Positions 40,080-49,358 are shown, counted from the first letter of the stretch. The stretch is DNA of 51,860 bases from Oxalobacteraceae bacterium (GCA_947454305.1 CANGJE010000008.1:1-51860), one strand, 5' to 3'. A program made the numbers and translations. Notes: generated by a model from the letters alone, not told the origin.

Positions 40080-41354
40080 TTACGCAAAACCTTTACGTTT
40101 TTTCCATTCGGCTTCGAGTTCCGCAATTTGTTTCCAGTTGCCAGGAACAGGATTAGACATGAAGGGCTCTTTACCCGACAGCTCACCCCAGCCGAGGGCG
40201 TAATCCACTAGCGTGTGATCTTCTGCACGCATAGTCAACTTGCCATTAGCACCGAAAGGCGAATCAATCGTCAAGCCTGTTAGTGCAGCGGCGACTTTTG
40301 CGCCGTCTGCGCTTTTGGCTTTTTTCATTGCAGCCGTTAAAAACTGTATGCCTGCAGCGTTTTGCCATGCCCAGTTCAATGGTAGATCGCGATACTTTGC
40401 TTGATAGGCATCTGACCAAGCACTGTTACCGGCGTTATTAGGGAAGCTCTTCAAATAACGATTGCCTGAGTGTAGACCCTGCGGTACCGCTTTCACGTTA
40501 TGCAGCACGGCATAATCCGCCATGTTCACACCGAAGAATTGCCTGTCTTTGAACAAGGCATAGATATTCGATTGATCGATGAAGGAAGTCAGATCGCCAC
40601 CCCATAAGCAGGAATATACCGCTTGTGGATTACCTTGCAGCAAACGCGTAATGTTTTCGCTGTAATCAGCTTGGAATAATTTTGGCCAGACATCGCCAAT
40701 CACTTCAACATCTTTGTTGAAAAATTTCAAATGATCGATAAATTCAGCGGTTGTGTCACGACCATACGCATAGTCAGGTGAGCAAGTCATCCAGCGACGC
40801 AGGTTTTTTTCTTTCGCAACCTTGGCTGCGTAGGCGCCACCGATGACTGCATCATGAATACCTTGTCGTGCGCAACGAAATGCTAATGGTGTACGTAATT
40901 TAGGATCAGCAGTCAGAGCAGACGTTTCTGAGCACGTGTGTATTACCAGTACACCCAGATCACGTGCAACTTCATGAACCGCAAATGCACCCGATGATGC
41001 TTCGCCATCATAAATAATTTCGCAGCCTTCTGCGGTAACCAGTTCGCGTGCGACACGCGCCGCTTCTTGTGGTTGACCTTTTGAATCGCGAATCACAAGT
41101 TCAATCTTGCGTCCACCCAGACCACCAGCCGCATTGAATTTTTCTACTTCCATTTGAGCGGCATTGGTTGATGCCTGTCCCAGCATGGCGACTCGACCTG
41201 ACAATATGGTTGGCATACCCACGCGTATCGGTTTGTTTTGTGCCAGCGAGATGTAGGGAAAACCAATGCTGGCCATGCCGGCGATTGCCGTTGCACCTTG
41301 AATCAGTTTGCGACGTTGGGGTTGTTTTGGTGCGTTGTCGTCTTTGATGCTCAT
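40080..41354 (-). CDS. ABC transporter substrate-binding protein (LivK family)
   Basis: A 424-residue periplasmic binding protein. The N-terminus has a twin-arginine-like RRKLIQGATAIAGMAS signal (Arg14-Arg15) rather than a plain Sec signal. The mature part follows the Peripla_BP_6 order: VGMPTILSGRVAMLGQ, NAAGGLGGRKIELVIRDSKGQPQEAARVARELV, CSPDYAYGRDTTAEF. It should capture the solute for the LivHMGF channel encoded just downstream. The preference of this subfamily is broader than amino acids, including aromatic acids. A TTGTCTCCTG-complement ribosome site (AGGAGACAACC) precedes the ATG. Confidence 0.87.
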   Translation of the reverse strand: MSIKDDNAPKQPQRRKLIQGATAIAGMASIGFPYISLAQNKPIRVGMPTILSGRVAMLGQASTNAAQMEVEKFNAAGGLGGRKIELVIRDSKGQPQEAARVARELVTAEGCEIIYDGEASSGAFAVHEVARDLGVLVIHTCSETSALTADPKLRTPLAFRCARQGIHDAVIGGAYAAKVAKEKNLRRWMTCSPDYAYGRDTTAEFIDHLKFFNKDVEVIGDVWPKLFQADYSENITRLLQGNPQAVYSCLWGGDLTSFIDQSNIYALFKDRQFFGVNMADYAVLHNVKAVPQGLHSGNRYLKSFPNNAGNSAWSDAYQAKYRDLPLNWAWQNAAGIQFLTAAMKKAKSADGAKVAAALTGLTIDSPFGANGKLTMRAEDHTLVDYALGWGELSGKEPFMSNPVPGNWKQIAELEAEWKKRKGFA

Positions 41355-41472
41355 GGTTGTCTCCTGTTTTTATAAGTGGAACCCTGAAGCGTCATGCTAT
41401 TTATTGCAATTCGTACTTGCCTAAGCGGGGTTTAAAAATTCATTAAACGGCAATTATGCTGTGGCGCAGCAG

Positions 41473-41516
41473 AACGGTTTCTGGTCGGGGTCTCCGTACG
41501 CACGACCAGAACCGTT
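41473..41516 (-). terminator. Hairpin downstream of the enoyl-CoA hydratase gene
   Basis: AACGGTTTCTGGTCG (41473-41487) and CGACCAGAACCGTT (41503-41516) form a 14-bp stem with one bulged T. It lies 21 bases after the enoyl-CoA hydratase stop on the minus strand; no T-tract follows in that direction, so a terminator role is tentative. Confidence 0.5.
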
Positions 41517-41537
41517 TTAGTATAAGGGAAATGTTGA

Positions 41538-42410
41538 TTACCACCACGGATAAAAATCAGGCATCTGTGACGGTTTAGAGTTGAAGTTTGGTTTACGCTT
41601 TTCGGTAAATGCTGCCACACCTTCTTTACCATCGTGGATGCTGGCATAAAACATCGCCAGCGATTCAACTTTATGCGCTTCTTCCGGATGGCTGAACGCA
41701 CTGTTACGGTAAATCATTTGGCGCGCCATGGCGGTTGATGTGGGTGAGCGCTCAGTTGCGATCATGCGTGCCAGTTCGCGTGCACGTGTGAGTAGCTGGT
41801 CAGCAGGTAAAACTTCTTTCACCAAGCCGTGCTTATGCGCTTCAGCGGCAGAAAAAATTTCGGCGGTATGTATCCACTCAAGTGCTTTGGCAACACCGAC
41901 GATGCGTGGCAAGAACCAGGTTGAACACGCTTCTGGCACGATACCGATTTTGCCAAATACAAAACCAAACTTTGCATTTTCAGACGCCAGACGGATATCC
42001 ATTGCTAACTGCATAGTGACGCCGACACCTACTGCGGCACCATTGATGGCACCAATGATCGGTTTTTTACAATTAAAAATCGCTAACGAAACTCGACCAC
42101 CGGTATCACGCACGCCCTTAACGATTACGGGGTCATCCAGCCGCTCGTTCATATCTTTCATGGTCGGATGTTGAGTTTCATCCAAGCCAAACACATTCCC
42201 ACTCACAGCTAAATCCATACCCGCACAAAACGCACGACCAGCACCGGTCACGATGACGACACGCACATCATCATTTTCGCTCGCTGCATTGAATGCTGAA
42301 ATTAATTCATTCGCCATCGTGACGGTGAATGCATTCAGTTTGTCGGGACGGTTTAGAGTAATGGTTAAGATTTGCTCAGATAAATCGCAGCTCAGCGTTT
42401 CATACGTCAT
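41538..42410 (-). CDS. Enoyl-CoA hydratase/isomerase family protein
   Basis: A 290-residue crotonase with the oxyanion-hole motifs AFCAGMDL and GAINGAAVGVGVTM and the catalytic-region FGKIGIVPEACSTWFLPR (Glu160). It probably hydrates or isomerises an acyl-CoA. The C-terminal part is longer than typical and ends FNSKPSQMPDFYPWW, a hallmark of a subgroup I do not name. ATG 42410 follows GGAG; an upstream TTG at 42425 is an alternative. It lies downstream of ilvE (46 bases). Confidence 0.84.
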   Translation of the reverse strand: MTYETLSCDLSEQILTITLNRPDKLNAFTVTMANELISAFNAASENDDVRVVIVTGAGRAFCAGMDLAVSGNVFGLDETQHPTMKDMNERLDDPVIVKGVRDTGGRVSLAIFNCKKPIIGAINGAAVGVGVTMQLAMDIRLASENAKFGFVFGKIGIVPEACSTWFLPRIVGVAKALEWIHTAEIFSAAEAHKHGLVKEVLPADQLLTRARELARMIATERSPTSTAMARQMIYRNSAFSHPEEAHKVESLAMFYASIHDGKEGVAAFTEKRKPNFNSKPSQMPDFYPWW

Positions 42411-42456
42411 TGCGTGGTTCTCCAAAATTTTTTATCGTTTGAATTATATGAATGCA

Positions 42457-43524
42457 TCAATCAATTTTTAGCGTGCGTATCCAGCCATACGGATCGGGCA
42501 CACGGCCATATTGAATGTCAGTCAGCGCCTGATATAAATGCGTGGCAACTGGCCCAGATTTTTCATCATTGATGCGGTATTCCTTACCCTTGTAGCCAAA
42601 TTTTCCCACCGGCGAAACCACCGCAGCGGTGCCCACACCAAAGGCTTCAGTGATGCGGCCTTTCTGTATATCGGCCAGCATCTCATCCACATCAATGCGT
42701 TCTTCGCTCACGGTGTAACCTAAATCAGGAGCGAGCTGTAAAACTGATTCGCGTGTCACGCCATGCAAGATGCTGCCCGAGAGTGCAGGGGTAACGATGT
42801 GTTTGCCGTCACGCACGAACATAATATTCATGGCACCGACTTCTTCAATATAACGGCGTTCGATCGCATCCAGCCATAACACTTGCTGATAACCGTGTTG
42901 ACGCACTTGCTCAGCGACAGCGACCGTACCGGCATAATTGCCGGTTGTTTTTGCTTCCCCGGTGCCGCCTTTCACTGCACGCACGTATTCATGCGAAATA
43001 TGAACAGCGACTGGATTGAATCCATTTGCGAAATACGGACCGACCGGACTGAGAAAAATGTAATGTAAAAATTCTCGACCGATGCGTACTTCTAACGTTT
43101 CTTCGGTACTGATAACCACGGGTCGTATGTAGAGAGTGCAGTTGGGCAGGCGGGGTACCCATTCATGCTCCAGCTTAACCAGCGATTCAATGTAATTAAT
43201 GTGCGTTGCGGGATAAATTTCTGGCATGCCCAGTCGCACTGCAGAACGATTTAGTCGCGCCATATTGCGATCAACGCGAAATAAATTGATGTGTCCATCC
43301 GGCCGACGATACGCTTTCGTACCTTCAAAAATATCCAGACCTATGTGTAATACCTGCGCGACGGGATGCATAGGTAAAGGGCCGAATGCGCCTATGCGCG
43401 CATCGTGCCAACCTTTGTCTTGCGTGTAATGCTGAGTAAACATACGGTTGGTATACAAACGACCAAATCCCGGATTGTCTGGGAAGACCGCCGGACGTGG
43501 GTTCTGCAGTGTTTCGATGATCAT
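42457..43524 (-). CDS. ilvE: Branched-chain amino acid aminotransferase
   Basis: A 355-residue class IV PLP aminotransferase of the larger BCAT type. PLP lysine is Lys192 in GEAKTTGNYAGT; other family blocks are HIGLDIFEGTKAYRRPDG, LYIRPVVISTEE, EEVGAMNIMFV and EAFGVGTAAVVSPVGKF. It transaminates Leu, Ile and Val with 2-oxoglutarate. It sits in a catabolic run between the enoyl-CoA hydratase and dienelactone hydrolase fusion genes; it may be a housekeeping gene or part of branched-chain breakdown. Confidence 0.9.
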   Translation of the reverse strand: MIIETLQNPRPAVFPDNPGFGRLYTNRMFTQHYTQDKGWHDARIGAFGPLPMHPVAQVLHIGLDIFEGTKAYRRPDGHINLFRVDRNMARLNRSAVRLGMPEIYPATHINYIESLVKLEHEWVPRLPNCTLYIRPVVISTEETLEVRIGREFLHYIFLSPVGPYFANGFNPVAVHISHEYVRAVKGGTGEAKTTGNYAGTVAVAEQVRQHGYQQVLWLDAIERRYIEEVGAMNIMFVRDGKHIVTPALSGSILHGVTRESVLQLAPDLGYTVSEERIDVDEMLADIQKGRITEAFGVGTAAVVSPVGKFGYKGKEYRINDEKSGPVATHLYQALTDIQYGRVPDPYGWIRTLKID

Positions 43525-43599
43525 TGCTGTGTGTCTCTGTTGATGTAATAGATTGCACCGTCGTCATGGCGACGACGGCAGGCTTATTTTTATACTTTT

Positions 43600-44859
43600 T
43601 TATTTGCCTTCTGAATTTTTCCACGCGGCCATCAAGGTATTCGATGGCAGCGATTCATCCAAAAGTTTTTGTCCGGTTTCAACGCCGGCAATAGGCAAGC
43701 CATGAGGGTCAAGCTTTCCTATTTGTACCAACACACTCGCTTGATCCCAATAGATATGTTCGTGATATAGCTTATCGCCACGGAATTTAACGACGGCGAG
43801 TAAAGGAATTTCTACGCGCTTACCTGTAGGCGGTATGCCGGGCAGCATCCAGGGTATTTCGCAGGTATGGGTAAAGCAAAACAGCATTTCATCGACAACT
43901 TGTGTGGCACCGACCGTACGTGAGATAGGAATCAGCGAGGTATCCGGTGGATTGCTGTTCACAAAATGATGTTTGTAAAAACGATGTAGCTGTTGGTAGC
44001 CAACGCCACCCGTCATGGTCGGAATATGATTCACATAAGGTTCAGCGACCATGGTGCTCATAGTCGCATCCACATCGCGGGTACCGAATTCATATTCACA
44101 GTGTTTATCCCACAATGCAGACAAATCGAAGTGAGGGCCAATCTCTTCGCGCAGGGCAGCGACACTGCGCTGATGGGCCATTAAGGCCGATGCCTTGTGA
44201 TAGTGCTCACCCTTAGGGCGTGCAAATGCATGATCGGCGTCGGGATAAATATAAATTTCAAAGCCTTCACGTTTCCCTAAACGCTTTTTAATTTTTTCTT
44301 GTGCTTTTTCAGGGCAGTATTTATCTAAACCTGCAATGTGCAAGACAACGCGACATTCAATATCATCTGCTTCATCTAACGCATCTTCAATACCCACACC
44401 GTAATAGCCAATCGCTACATCCACGTCAGTACGGCAGGCGGCTAAGTAAGCGAGTTTGCCGCCGAGGCAAAAACCCAGTACGCCAACATCACCACTGACA
44501 CCCGACATGTCACGCAATGTAGTAATGGCATCTTGAATATCTTCTACACCGAGGTCTTGATCGAAGCCCTGAAAATAGCCAAAGGCTTTTTGCCAATCCT
44601 CTGGTGTGTAACCAAGTTCAACCCCCGGCTTTTGGCGCCAAAATAAATCAGGCACTAAAACCACATAACCTTCTTCAGCATAGTAATTAGCAATCTCACG
44701 CATGTTGGCATTGACGCCAAAAATTTCTTGCGCAATCACCAAACCTGGACCTTTGCCTGTAGCGGGTTTAGCCAGATAAGCGCTGAATTTTCCGCTGCCA
44801 TCGCTAGCTTCAATTTTTATGTTGCGCGTTTTTATAGAAGGGGAGGCAGAGTTTTTCAC
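43600..44859 (-). CDS. Dienelactone hydrolase-SnoaL-like domain fusion
   Basis: A 419-residue two-domain protein. Residues 12-240 form a dienelactone hydrolase: Glu45 (AQEIFG), nucleophile Cys131 (GFCLGG), Asp179 and His210 (DADHAF), all present. From about residue 245 a SnoaL/NTF2-like domain follows (LWDKHCEYEFGTRDVDATMSTMVAEPYVNHIP, then HRFYKHHF, RTVGATQVVDEMLFCFTH, PWMLPGIPPTGKRVEIPLLAVVKFRGDKLYHEHIYWD). Dienelactone hydrolases open lactones in aromatic breakdown; the second domain looks like an adaptor or isomerase. Upstream genes lie about 275 bases away in the opposite direction. Confidence 0.86.
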   Translation of the reverse strand: MKNSASPSIKTRNIKIEASDGSGKFSAYLAKPATGKGPGLVIAQEIFGVNANMREIANYYAEEGYVVLVPDLFWRQKPGVELGYTPEDWQKAFGYFQGFDQDLGVEDIQDAITTLRDMSGVSGDVGVLGFCLGGKLAYLAACRTDVDVAIGYYGVGIEDALDEADDIECRVVLHIAGLDKYCPEKAQEKIKKRLGKREGFEIYIYPDADHAFARPKGEHYHKASALMAHQRSVAALREEIGPHFDLSALWDKHCEYEFGTRDVDATMSTMVAEPYVNHIPTMTGGVGYQQLHRFYKHHFVNSNPPDTSLIPISRTVGATQVVDEMLFCFTHTCEIPWMLPGIPPTGKRVEIPLLAVVKFRGDKLYHEHIYWDQASVLVQIGKLDPHGLPIAGVETGQKLLDESLPSNTLMAAWKNSEGK

Positions 44860-45134
44860 AGGTCGTCCTTGTTTGTAATAGTTGGTTCAAATAGTTCAAC
44901 GTTAATTTTGCACTGGAATGTATGCTCCGTAAGGTCCATTACGTTAGCATAGGCAGGCGGGACTATCCTATATAAGCAATGATTAAATAAAAACGTGATA
45001 TTTCTCGAGTAATGGATAGCAGTTAAACCGTTAATTGGCTTGGTCCCGCGTCACACAGCTGCGCTGGCTCGCCATAAAATAAGCAATAAATCAGCATCTC
45101 CCACGTAAACAATAAGACAAGAAAAGGAAAAGCA

Positions 45135-45872
45135 ATGGATATCAAGAATACAGTTGCGCTGGTTACTGGAACCAATCGCGGTGTGGGTCGTGCCATCGTT
45201 CAGGCATTGGTGGCAGCGGGTGCCAGCAAAGTTTATGCTGCAGCGCGAAATGTCGATGGTGTAAAAGATTTAGTCGCTAGCAGTGACGGCAAAGTGGAAG
45301 CGATTGCGCTCGATATTACGAATGACGCGCAAATTGCAGCGGCTGTCGCGCATTGTGACGATGTTAAATTAGTAATCAATAATGCAGGCGCTAATCATGC
45401 GTCAGGTTGCATTGCTGCCGATTCACTGAAAGCTGCTCGTGCCGAAATGGAAACCAATTACTTTGGTACCTTGGCGATGTGTCGCGCATTTGCGCCCGTA
45501 CTTAAATCACATGGCGGTGGCGCTTTGGTGAACGTGATCTCCATTGTTGCCAAAGCCACTATCCCTGCCTACGGCTCATACAGCGCATCGAAGGCTGCAA
45601 ATTTACGTATGACTGAAAGCGTGCGCGCAGAGCTAGCCGCACAACACACCTTTGTTCAGTCCGTGATGACTGGGGCTGTCGATACCGACATGGCAAAAGG
45701 CTATGACGGCCCGAAAAATACACCAGCAGAAGTCGCGCAGGCGATATTGGCGGGTTTAGCAAAAGGCGAAGAAGATATTTACGTGGGTGACATGACGGGT
45801 TGGATTAATGGCGCATTGGCCAGTGACCCAAAAGCGCTGGAGCGTGAATTGGCCAAATTCTTACCTGAGTAA
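45135..45872 (+). CDS. Short-chain dehydrogenase/reductase
   Basis: A 245-residue classical SDR: TGTNRGVG at 11-18, NNAG at 82-85, Ser136, Tyr149 and Lys153 (YSASKAA). AAAAGGAAAAGCA precedes the ATG. It is divergent from the dienelactone hydrolase fusion and followed by the NitT/TauT-type operon after a 190-base gap. Substrate unknown; the third SDR of this catabolic stretch. Confidence 0.84.
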   Translation: MDIKNTVALVTGTNRGVGRAIVQALVAAGASKVYAAARNVDGVKDLVASSDGKVEAIALDITNDAQIAAAVAHCDDVKLVINNAGANHASGCIAADSLKAARAEMETNYFGTLAMCRAFAPVLKSHGGGALVNVISIVAKATIPAYGSYSASKAANLRMTESVRAELAAQHTFVQSVMTGAVDTDMAKGYDGPKNTPAEVAQAILAGLAKGEEDIYVGDMTGWINGALASDPKALERELAKFLPE

Positions 45873-45898
45873 TAAAATGAACTAATGGTATGAATTTT

Positions 45899-45932
45899 GT
45901 ACTAAGTGTCCTAATATTAGGTGGGTACTAAG
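45899..45932 (+). promoter_or_regulatory. Symmetric operator-like element
   Basis: Direct repeat GTACTAAG at 45899-45906 and 45925-45932 brackets the perfect 12-base palindrome CCTAATATTAGG (45910-45921) with exactly 3 bases on each side. It lies 134-167 bases upstream of the ABC binding-protein gene. No known regulator is assigned. Confidence 0.5.
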
Positions 45933-45945
45933 CGAGGAGAAAGTC

Positions 45946-45999
45946 ATGATTAATTTTTTAATACGGCGATTACATTTTTTCTGTGTGTTGCCCGCTTAA
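45946..45999 (+). CDS. 17-residue leader peptide candidate
   Basis: GCGAGGAGAAAGTC, an excellent ribosome site, precedes ATG 45946 and 17 codons (MINFLIRRLHFFCVLPA) ending at TAA. It stands 66 bases before the ABC operon start, a layout typical of regulatory leader peptides. No regulatory codon run is obvious; two arginines, two Phe and one Cys are present. Confidence 0.4.
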   Translation: MINFLIRRLHFFCVLPA

Positions 46000-46052
46000 T
46001 ACATATTGTATTAATAATCATATCGATTTTTAATTTATACCTTTTTTCCCGA

Positions 46053-46061
46053 GGGGGGGGG
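46053..46061 (+). repeat. G9 homopolymer at the ribosome-binding region
   Basis: Nine consecutive G bases lie just upstream of ATG 46066, inside or adjoining the Shine-Dalgarno region. Such tracts slip during replication and can change spacing or strength of ribosome binding. Confidence 0.75.
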
Positions 46062-46065
46062 TGCG

Positions 46066-47022
46066 ATGCTTGCCAATTTAACTAGACGGTTTAATGTCTT
46101 TGCCTTGCTACTCGCATTGTTCTCTGGCCCATCACTCGCTGAGCAAATTTCTGTGACGCATTGGGGCGTGCTTCTGTATGGTGCGCCCTATGCGGTAGCG
46201 ATGGAGCGCGGCTACTTTCGCCAAGCCGGCATCGATATCAGCGGCATCTTTAGCTCTAAAGGTGGCGGCACGACAGTACGCAACATGATTTTGGGTGGCT
46301 TGCCTTTTGGTGAGGTTGCGTTGAGCGCAGCGATTGCCGCCGAGCGCGAAGGGCTCGATATACGCATAGTCTGCGGTGGCGTACAAAATCTTTCTGATCA
46401 AGTGTGGGTGACCTTGCCTGATTCGCCACTCAAAACGATTGCAGATCTCAAAGGTAAAAAAATCGGTTACACCACCCCTAAGAGTGTGACTGACATGTTG
46501 ACCACACTCATGCTGGATCATCAAAAAATTACCGGTGTAGAGCGAGTTGCGGTAGGTAGTGTGGGTGCGCAAATTACTGCCTTACAGCAAAAGGCGATTG
46601 ATGCAGCGTATATGGGTGAGCCAATTTACTCACAAAATAAATCAAAATTCCGCGTACTGTTTTTCGCGCGCGATATGCTGGCACAAAATAATCTGACTCA
46701 GACCGTGGGTGTCACCACCGTGGAATTTGCAAAGGCTAATCCCGATAAATTGAAAGCCATCATCGAGGGTCGCCGCCGTGGTGTGGAATTCATTTATCAA
46801 AACCCCAAAGAAGCCTCGCTGATAGTCGCCAAAGCCTATTCCTTCGATCCTGTTGTTATGGAAGAAGCGATCATGTCGATGGCCAAATCAAAATATTGGA
46901 GTGCGGGTGAATTGGATCTTGCGGGTATGAATGCGATGGCAGAAGGTTTAAAACTAACGGGCGCTATTGATAGCGCACCGAATTGGAATAAGCTGATTGA
47001 TCGCAGCTTCTTGAAAAAATAA
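46066..47022 (+). CDS. NitT/TauT-family ABC substrate-binding protein
   Basis: A 318-residue periplasmic binding protein of the NMT1/SsuA-like fold: signal peptide (FNVFALLLALFSGPSLA), then GAPYAVAMERGYFRQAGIDI, FGEVALSAAIAAEREGLDIRIV and DLKGKKIGYTTPKSVTDMLTTLML. Its family handles nitrate, taurine, sulfonates, thiamin precursor or aromatic acids; I cannot pick a ligand. The ATPase gene overlaps its stop by one base (TAATG). A G9 tract precedes the start. Confidence 0.82.
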   Translation: MLANLTRRFNVFALLLALFSGPSLAEQISVTHWGVLLYGAPYAVAMERGYFRQAGIDISGIFSSKGGGTTVRNMILGGLPFGEVALSAAIAAEREGLDIRIVCGGVQNLSDQVWVTLPDSPLKTIADLKGKKIGYTTPKSVTDMLTTLMLDHQKITGVERVAVGSVGAQITALQQKAIDAAYMGEPIYSQNKSKFRVLFFARDMLAQNNLTQTVGVTTVEFAKANPDKLKAIIEGRRRGVEFIYQNPKEASLIVAKAYSFDPVVMEEAIMSMAKSKYWSAGELDLAGMNAMAEGLKLTGAIDSAPNWNKLIDRSFLKK

Positions 47023-47819
47023 TGGCTGGACATCTCGCGGTTGAACAACTCAGTCTGACGTATAGCGCCCCAGGGCAAGCCGATACGCATGCGTTTGGGC
47101 CGGTGAGTTTTAGTGTGGCTCCCGGTGAATTCGTGTCTATCGTCGGCCCCTCAGGCTGCGGTAAATCGAGTTTACTTGAGTGTGTGTCGGGTCTGATACA
47201 ACCGACCAATGGCGAAGTCAAATTAGATGGCCAAATCGTTAGTGATCACGTACCACCTGAGGTGGGTATGGTGTTTCAGCAGGATGCGAGTTTTCCGTGG
47301 CTGACCGTATCAGACAACATCGCGTTTGGTTTGCGTTATGGTCGCGATACAATTTCTGCAGAACGAATCCGTTTACGTGTTGAAGAAGCGCTGGTGCAAG
47401 TTGGCCTGACTGAATTCGCACATCATTATCCCTCGCAACTCTCCGGTGGCATGCGCCAGCGCGTATCGATGGCACGCACGTTAGTCATGCGACCACAATT
47501 ACTGTTATTAGATGAGCCGTTTGCTGCGCTCGATCCTCAAACTCGTTTGTTGATGGGCGAAGAGCTATTGCAACTGTGGCGTCAGAGTGGCGCCTCGGTT
47601 TTATTAATTACACACAGTCTGGAAGAAGCAGTCATGCTGTCGGATCGTGTACTGGTGATGAGTGCGCGTCCGGGCTTGCTGCGGCACGAGTTAGTGACAG
47701 GCTGGCCGCGTGACCGTCATACGGAGATCACCACTCATCCAGATTTTTCTGTGCACATTAACGCACTGTGGGCGGTGTTGCGCGATGAGGCTATTGCCGC
47801 AATGCGAATGCAAGCATGA
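47022..47819 (+). CDS. NitT/TauT-family ABC transporter ATP-binding protein
   Basis: A 265-residue ATPase with Walker A GPSGCGKSS (42-50), Q-loop VFQQDASFPWLTV, signature LSGGMRQR, Walker B LLLLDEPFAALD and H-loop ITHSLEEAVML. The FPWLTV-type Q-loop and PLTVxEN pattern are typical of nitrate/taurine ATPases. It is coupled to the binding-protein gene (1-base overlap) and to the first permease gene (4-base overlap). Confidence 0.9.
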   Translation: MAGHLAVEQLSLTYSAPGQADTHAFGPVSFSVAPGEFVSIVGPSGCGKSSLLECVSGLIQPTNGEVKLDGQIVSDHVPPEVGMVFQQDASFPWLTVSDNIAFGLRYGRDTISAERIRLRVEEALVQVGLTEFAHHYPSQLSGGMRQRVSMARTLVMRPQLLLLDEPFAALDPQTRLLMGEELLQLWRQSGASVLLITHSLEEAVMLSDRVLVMSARPGLLRHELVTGWPRDRHTEITTHPDFSVHINALWAVLRDEAIAAMRMQA

Positions 47820-48592
47820 GTGCGCTACGCAGACGATCATATGACGGCATACGGCTACTACTAATTACGGGTTTCCTGTTGTTGCTTGAAATGGTTTGCC
47901 AACTAGGTTGGGTGCAGTCGCAAGTAATGGTGCCACCGACGGTCATGGTACGTACTTTATGGAAGCTGTTGCATTCAGATGCCATGGTGGCTGATATTGC
48001 GATCACTTTTAGTGAAGCATTTCAGGCGCTAGTGATTGCTGTAGTACTTGGTATGGTGCTCGGTTGGTTGATGCATCGTTGGTCTCGCCTGAGTGATGTT
48101 CTCTATCCTGTGCTGTCGTCGTGGTATTCAATACCAGTCTTTGCTTTGTATCCTATGCTGATCGCGTTTATGGGATTGAATCAGCGGCCAGTGATTGCGA
48201 TTGGTGTGTTGATGGCCTTTTCTGCCGTGGCGTTGAACATGCTTCGTGGATTGCAATCGATACCGACAGTGTTAAATAAATCAGCGCGTATCATGGGTGT
48301 GCGACATTTTTCATTTTTACTGCATGTGCAATTACCGGCTATTTTGCCCTCACTGATGACGGGTTTTAAAATGGCAGCGACGTATGCTTTTATCGGTGTG
48401 ATCATGGCAGAATTTATTCTCTCGCCACGCGGTCTAGGCCATGCTATTTCCTTTGCTTACAATGATTTTGATACCCGAACGATGTATGCCTTAATGTTGT
48501 TAGTCATTTTCGTATCAGCCTCGGTGCAATGGCTGTTGATACAAATCGAACGTCGTGTTCTAGCGCATCGCGCCACCTTGGGGAGTTTCTGA
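47816..48592 (+). CDS. NitT/TauT-family ABC transporter permease 1
   Basis: A 258-residue membrane protein with about six helices and the BPD_transp_1 EAA-type loop (SARIMGVRHFSFLLHVQLPAILPSLMTGFKMAATYAFIGVIMAEFI). It overlaps the ATPase gene upstream by 4 bases and the second permease gene downstream by one base (TGATG), so the operon encodes two permeases forming a heterodimer. Confidence 0.87.
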   Translation: MSALRRRSYDGIRLLLITGFLLLLEMVCQLGWVQSQVMVPPTVMVRTLWKLLHSDAMVADIAITFSEAFQALVIAVVLGMVLGWLMHRWSRLSDVLYPVLSSWYSIPVFALYPMLIAFMGLNQRPVIAIGVLMAFSAVALNMLRGLQSIPTVLNKSARIMGVRHFSFLLHVQLPAILPSLMTGFKMAATYAFIGVIMAEFILSPRGLGHAISFAYNDFDTRTMYALMLLVIFVSASVQWLLIQIERRVLAHRATLGSF

Positions 48593-49356
48593 TGCGTATC
48601 TACGCTGACAGAGCGATGGCGGTTTTTTTAGTGCTGGGTTTGTGGCATGTATTAAGCCTCTCGTATGGCACCGATGCGGTTGCAGCTCCGGAGGCGACCT
48701 GGCAGCAATTAGTGATGTTAATTAGAACCGGATTTATTGGCCCCCATCTAAACTTCACGTTGTCTTCCTGGATAGTCAGCGTAGTGCTGGCAAGTGCAGT
48801 AGGACTGTCACTGGGTTTAATACTGGGTTTGCACCGTCCTAGCGGATTGATTTTTGAACCTTTGATCATTGCAGCGTCGTCACTGCCCAAGGTCACTGTG
48901 TATCCCATGGTGCTATTAATTTGCGGTCTCGGACAATCATCGAAAATTGCCTTTGGATTTATCCATGGTGTGTTGCCCATCATGCTTTTTACGTTAGGCG
49001 CTGCGAGAGAAATACCCGTGCATTATGTGAAATCAGCACGCACGCTAGGCTTGGATCGCGTCACCACGTTGAGACGAGTAATGTTGCCCGCCATGGCACC
49101 CGGAATCGTATCGGGTTTGCGCTTAGGTGCGTCACTTGCCTTACTAGGTGTGATCATTGGTGAGATGTTTGGCGCTCAGCACGGCCTGGGATTTTTACTG
49201 ATGAATGCGATTGACGTTAACGCCACAGCACAAATGGCCGCCGTGGCGTTGATACTAATTTTTTTAGCTTTAGCACTGAACGCCCTGGTGCGTTTGCTGA
49301 TTTATGTGTTTGATCGACACGCTCTGCGCGGTTTCACACAACTTTCAGCAAGCTAA
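48592..49356 (+). CDS. NitT/TauT-family ABC transporter permease 2
   Basis: A 254-residue permease paralogous to the preceding one, with the loop SARTLGLDRVTTLRRVMLPAMAPGIVSGLRLGASLALLGVIIGEMF. ATG 48592 overlaps the first permease's TGA (TGATG). Its stop codon lies 2 bases from the stop of the convergent LivK-type gene. Together with permease 1 it forms the transmembrane pore. Confidence 0.87.
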   Translation: MRIYADRAMAVFLVLGLWHVLSLSYGTDAVAAPEATWQQLVMLIRTGFIGPHLNFTLSSWIVSVVLASAVGLSLGLILGLHRPSGLIFEPLIIAASSLPKVTVYPMVLLICGLGQSSKIAFGFIHGVLPIMLFTLGAAREIPVHYVKSARTLGLDRVTTLRRVMLPAMAPGIVSGLRLGASLALLGVIIGEMFGAQHGLGFLLMNAIDVNATAQMAAVALILIFLALALNALVRLLIYVFDRHALRGFTQLSAS

Positions 49357-49358
49357 CT

